Source: JAUQQI01 sp040289115 (lineage in GTDB: Bacteria; Chloroflexota; Dehalococcoidia; JAUQQI01). Taken from it: a stretch of DNA of 24,722 nt. Position 1 is the first letter of the stretch. Every line of letters starts with the position of its first letter. A program made the position numbers and the translations under genes. The stretch is from the NCBI GenBank assembly GCA_040289115.1, contig PSKS01000036.1:1-24722 (forward strand), written 5' to 3'. Below, one piece after another: positions 22,672-24,722 of the stretch. Under the pieces are notes generated by a model. That model made no database searches and had not been told where the DNA came from. It was given only the letters and a program-made list of their open reading frames with translations.

Positions 22672-24431
22672 AGGCCCAACAGGTACCAGTTAGAGTACCG
22701 GTAAAGCCGCCAGGCCACGTTGCGGGAAGGGTCGCTGATGAGGTGATAGGTGAGGCGAAGCAGGCCCAGGCCAAGGAGAAGGGCGGCCAGGGCGTAGACC
22801 GGCCCAAAGGACCCCGTCACGATGGGCAAGCCGGTGAAAGCCGTAAGGATTAGTGAGTAAAGCCAGATCTGCCGGCGGGTTTCGGCCTCCCCGGCTGCCA
22901 CCGGGAGCATTGGTACCCCGACAGCTTCGTAGTCCCGCTCCACCACCAGGGTGAGGGCCCAGGTATGGGGCGGGGTCCACAGAAAGATAATGGCCGCCAG
23001 GTAAAAGGGGATCAGGTCCAGGCCCCCCGTGACGGCGGCCCAACCGACCAGTGGTGGGAAGGACCCAGCTGCGCCCCCAATGACGATGTTGTGGGGCGAG
23101 CGGCGCTTGAGGATGAGGGTATAGACCACCACGTAGTAAAAGGCCCCGGCCAGGGCCAGTGCCGCGCTTAACAGGTTTACAAAGACGACAAAGATTAACG
23201 CCGAAAGACCCAGCAATACCAGGCCGAAGACCAGGGCCGCCTCGGGCACCAGCCGCCCGGCCGGCAGCGGCCGCCGCCGGGTCCGGACCATCACCCGGTC
23301 AATATCCCGGTCAAAGTAGTTGTTCAGGGAGTTGGCCCCCCCAGCCGCGCAAAAGCCCCCAATCAGCGACCACAGAAGGACCGGCAGGGGCGGCAGGCCC
23401 CGGGCCGCTATTAGCATCCCGCTTACCATGGTCACCAGGAGCAGGGCCGTAATCCAAGGCTTGGTCAGCATCAGGTAGTTTACCAAGCCCGGCGAACGAC
23501 CCCTCCCAGCGGCTGCCCCGGCGGGCTGGGTTACCTCGGGCCAGGCTGGCTGCCAGATCAAAAGACCCAGGTAGAAGATGGCCGCCCAGGATGCCCCGGC
23601 CAAAGCCAGGTGAAGACCCCGCAGGAAGGGCGGCATCAGGTAAATCAAGGCCAGGCCCCCCACCAGCACCTGGGCCCCGAAGATACCTACCGCCAGCAGG
23701 TAAACCGTCCGAATCCGACCCGTTTGCCTCAACAGGGTTGGGCCCGCGGCCAGCAGGTGCAGGCCGGCGATCAGGACCGCCAGCCGGTGGCTGAAATTGA
23801 TGGCCGCCGGGAAATCCGAAAGAACCAGGGCCGGGTCACATAACGGCCAGGTACCGCAGGCCAGCATCGCCCGGGCCCGAGTCACCCAGGCCCCCAGCAG
23901 GATCGACAGGTAGGTGGCGCCCACCGTCCCCCAAACTAACTTCCGACCGGGAAGGTCCACTGCCCCGTACTCGGTCCGGTGAACCTGGACGGCGATGAAA
24001 ATCATCACCGCCAGCAGGAGCATAGCGTTGCCCAGGTGGAAGGCGGCGATTAAAGGATGCAGTTCTGTCAAGACGGTGGCCCCGCCCAGGCCGGCCTGAA
24101 CCACCAGCAGCACCAGGCTAAGCAGAATGGGCCGCCAGACCCAGGGGTGGGCCCGGTAATGCCGGTAGCCGAGGCCCACCAGCGAGAGGATAATGACGAC
24201 CAGAACCGTCGACGCCAGCCGGTGGGAATACTCAAGCCAGGTGGGGAGGTCCAGGGGTGGGATAATCGAGCCGTGGCAGAGGGGCCAGTCGGGACAGCCC
24301 AGGCCCGAACCCGTAACCCGCACAATGCCCCCCACCACACTGACCAGGTAAGCGGCGATAACGCCGAGCAGGCTCAGGGTTCGGACTACGGGCAAACCGC
24401 CTTTGACCGGGACGTTTTTTTCGGTTGCCAC
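22620..24431 (-). CDS. ctaA-ctaB: Fused heme A synthase / protoheme IX farnesyltransferase
   Basis: The 603-residue polytopic protein joins two enzymes. Residues 1-about 300 are a CtaA/COX15 heme A synthase: C46 and C52 (GCPDWPLC), E67 and H70 (LEYSH), H125/H132, a second cysteine pair C192/C198 (ACGTWPLC), H215 (NFSHRL) and H274. A Gly/Ala linker leads to CtaB/COX10 heme O synthase from about 315, with the prenyl-diphosphate motif NNYFDRDIDRVMVRTRRRPL and LKRRSPHNIVIGGAAGSFPP. Together they convert heme b to heme O and then heme A for heme-copper oxidases. Such fusions are known in Thermus and Chloroflexota relatives. The GTG at 24431 lies six bases after the hemL stop, with GAGGAGAAG upstream inside hemL. 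The order here is CtaA then CtaB, reversed relative to the reaction sequence. Confidence 0.95.
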   Translation of the reverse strand: MATEKNVPVKGGLPVVRTLSLLGVIAAYLVSVVGGIVRVTGSGLGCPDWPLCHGSIIPPLDLPTWLEYSHRLASTVLVVIILSLVGLGYRHYRAHPWVWRPILLSLVLLVVQAGLGGATVLTELHPLIAAFHLGNAMLLLAVMIFIAVQVHRTEYGAVDLPGRKLVWGTVGATYLSILLGAWVTRARAMLACGTWPLCDPALVLSDFPAAINFSHRLAVLIAGLHLLAAGPTLLRQTGRIRTVYLLAVGIFGAQVLVGGLALIYLMPPFLRGLHLALAGASWAAIFYLGLLIWQPAWPEVTQPAGAAAGRGRSPGLVNYLMLTKPWITALLLVTMVSGMLIAARGLPPLPVLLWSLIGGFCAAGGANSLNNYFDRDIDRVMVRTRRRPLPAGRLVPEAALVFGLVLLGLSALIFVVFVNLLSAALALAGAFYYVVVYTLILKRRSPHNIVIGGAAGSFPPLVGWAAVTGGLDLIPFYLAAIIFLWTPPHTWALTLVVERDYEAVGVPMLPVAAGEAETRRQIWLYSLILTAFTGLPIVTGSFGPVYALAALLLGLGLLRLTYHLISDPSRNVAWRLYRYSNWYLLGLCLAMLVDRVGLGWLQL

Positions 24432-24437
24432 CGGCGG

Positions 24438-24722
24438 CTACTTCTCCTCAGCGGCTTTAAGGTCTTTCAGGACTTGGCGGGCCGCCTCGACAGTAAGGTC
24501 GATGTCGGCCTCGGTGTGGGCCAGGGAAACAAACATCGCCTCGAACTGGGAAGGCGGCAAAAACACCCCCTGTTCAAGCATACCGTGGAAGAAGCGGCTG
24601 TAGCGACCCGTATCGGCCCGGCGGGCCGACTCATAATCTGTCACCTCATCGGCCGTAAAGAAGACCGTGAGCATCGACCCTACCCGGTTGACCCGGGCCG
24701 GGACGCCGGCGTCCCGGCAGGG
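24438..24722 (-). CDS. hemL: Glutamate-1-semialdehyde 2,1-aminomutase (C-terminal 94 residues)
   Basis: This is the C-terminal end of HemL, the PLP-dependent aminomutase that makes 5-aminolevulinate in the C5 heme pathway. The frame stays open to the window edge (AGVPARVNRVGSMLTVFFT and on). The family ending RYSRFFHGMLEQGVFLPPSQ, then SLAHTEADID, is clear. The ATG at 24674 is an internal methionine, not the start. It ends with TAG six bases before the ctaAB start, so heme precursor synthesis and heme A synthesis are linked in one transcript. The catalytic lysine region lies outside the window. Confidence 0.95.
   Translation of the reverse strand, partial: PCRDAGVPARVNRVGSMLTVFFTADEVTDYESARRADTGRYSRFFHGMLEQGVFLPPSQFEAMFVSLAHTEADIDLTVEAARQVLKDLKAAEEK

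Overview
This is a GC-rich, gene-dense stretch of a bacterial chromosome. A 29-base run of N at 9211-9239 suggests a draft or metagenome assembly. The gene set points to a respiratory bacterium able to use nitrate and probably oxygen: a membrane-bound Nar nitrate reductase, a fused heme A/heme O synthase, C5-pathway heme synthesis (hemL) and a PASTA-domain Ser/Thr kinase. The PASTA kinase, the diheme cytochrome before narG and the CtaA-CtaB fusion together fit Bacillota-like, Chloroflexota or Deinococcota-related lineages. I cannot name a genus from sequence alone. No rRNA, tRNA, CRISPR array or complete insertion sequence was seen.

Layout. (1) 1-595: the 3' part of a coiled-coil protein with a PD-(D/E)XK-type nuclease-like domain. 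Its visible start is a near-perfect 63-bp tandem repeat. (2) 592-10046, minus strand: a nitrate respiration cluster read as diheme cytochrome c, narG, SlyD-like FKBP isomerase, narH, narJ, narI, then a TDT/SLAC1-type anion transporter. Most junctions from narG onward are overlapping or only a few bases long, so the isomerase is embedded in the Nar operon. (3) 10047-10422: the longest gene-free stretch. It holds CAGGT direct repeats, a perfect 10-bp-arm dyad and a TATAAT box. (4) 10423-12636, plus: a penicillin-acylase-family Ntn hydrolase without a signal peptide. It overlaps tail to tail with a DUF72 gene that follows a PASTA-domain Ser/Thr kinase on the minus strand. (5) 15163-19398, plus: glcD-glcE-glcF glycolate oxidase genes followed by an orphan HTH protein resembling the N-terminus of IS630 transposases, then a small, possibly leaderless membrane-protein gene. 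(6) 19720-24722, minus: hemL (partial), a ctaA-ctaB fusion, then a large membrane-anchored protein with clan GH-D (alpha-galactosidase-like) features.

How they may work together. The cytochrome c resembles NarC of Thermus in architecture and position and could pass electrons to the NarGHI complex. NarJ and the SlyD-like protein would assist NarGH maturation, and the TDT protein could move nitrate or nitrite, since no NarK is present in the window. GlcDEF would oxidise glycolate (or a related 2-hydroxy acid) and feed electrons to the same respiratory chain. HemL and CtaAB supply heme for its cytochromes and for a heme-copper oxidase encoded elsewhere.

Convergent gene pairs meet with overlaps or only a few bases between them, and I found no hairpin-plus-U-tract terminators there. 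The most unusual features are the isomerase inside the Nar operon, the nar-associated TDT transporter, the repeat/dyad cluster between nar and the acylase, and the large GH-D-like protein in a heme operon.
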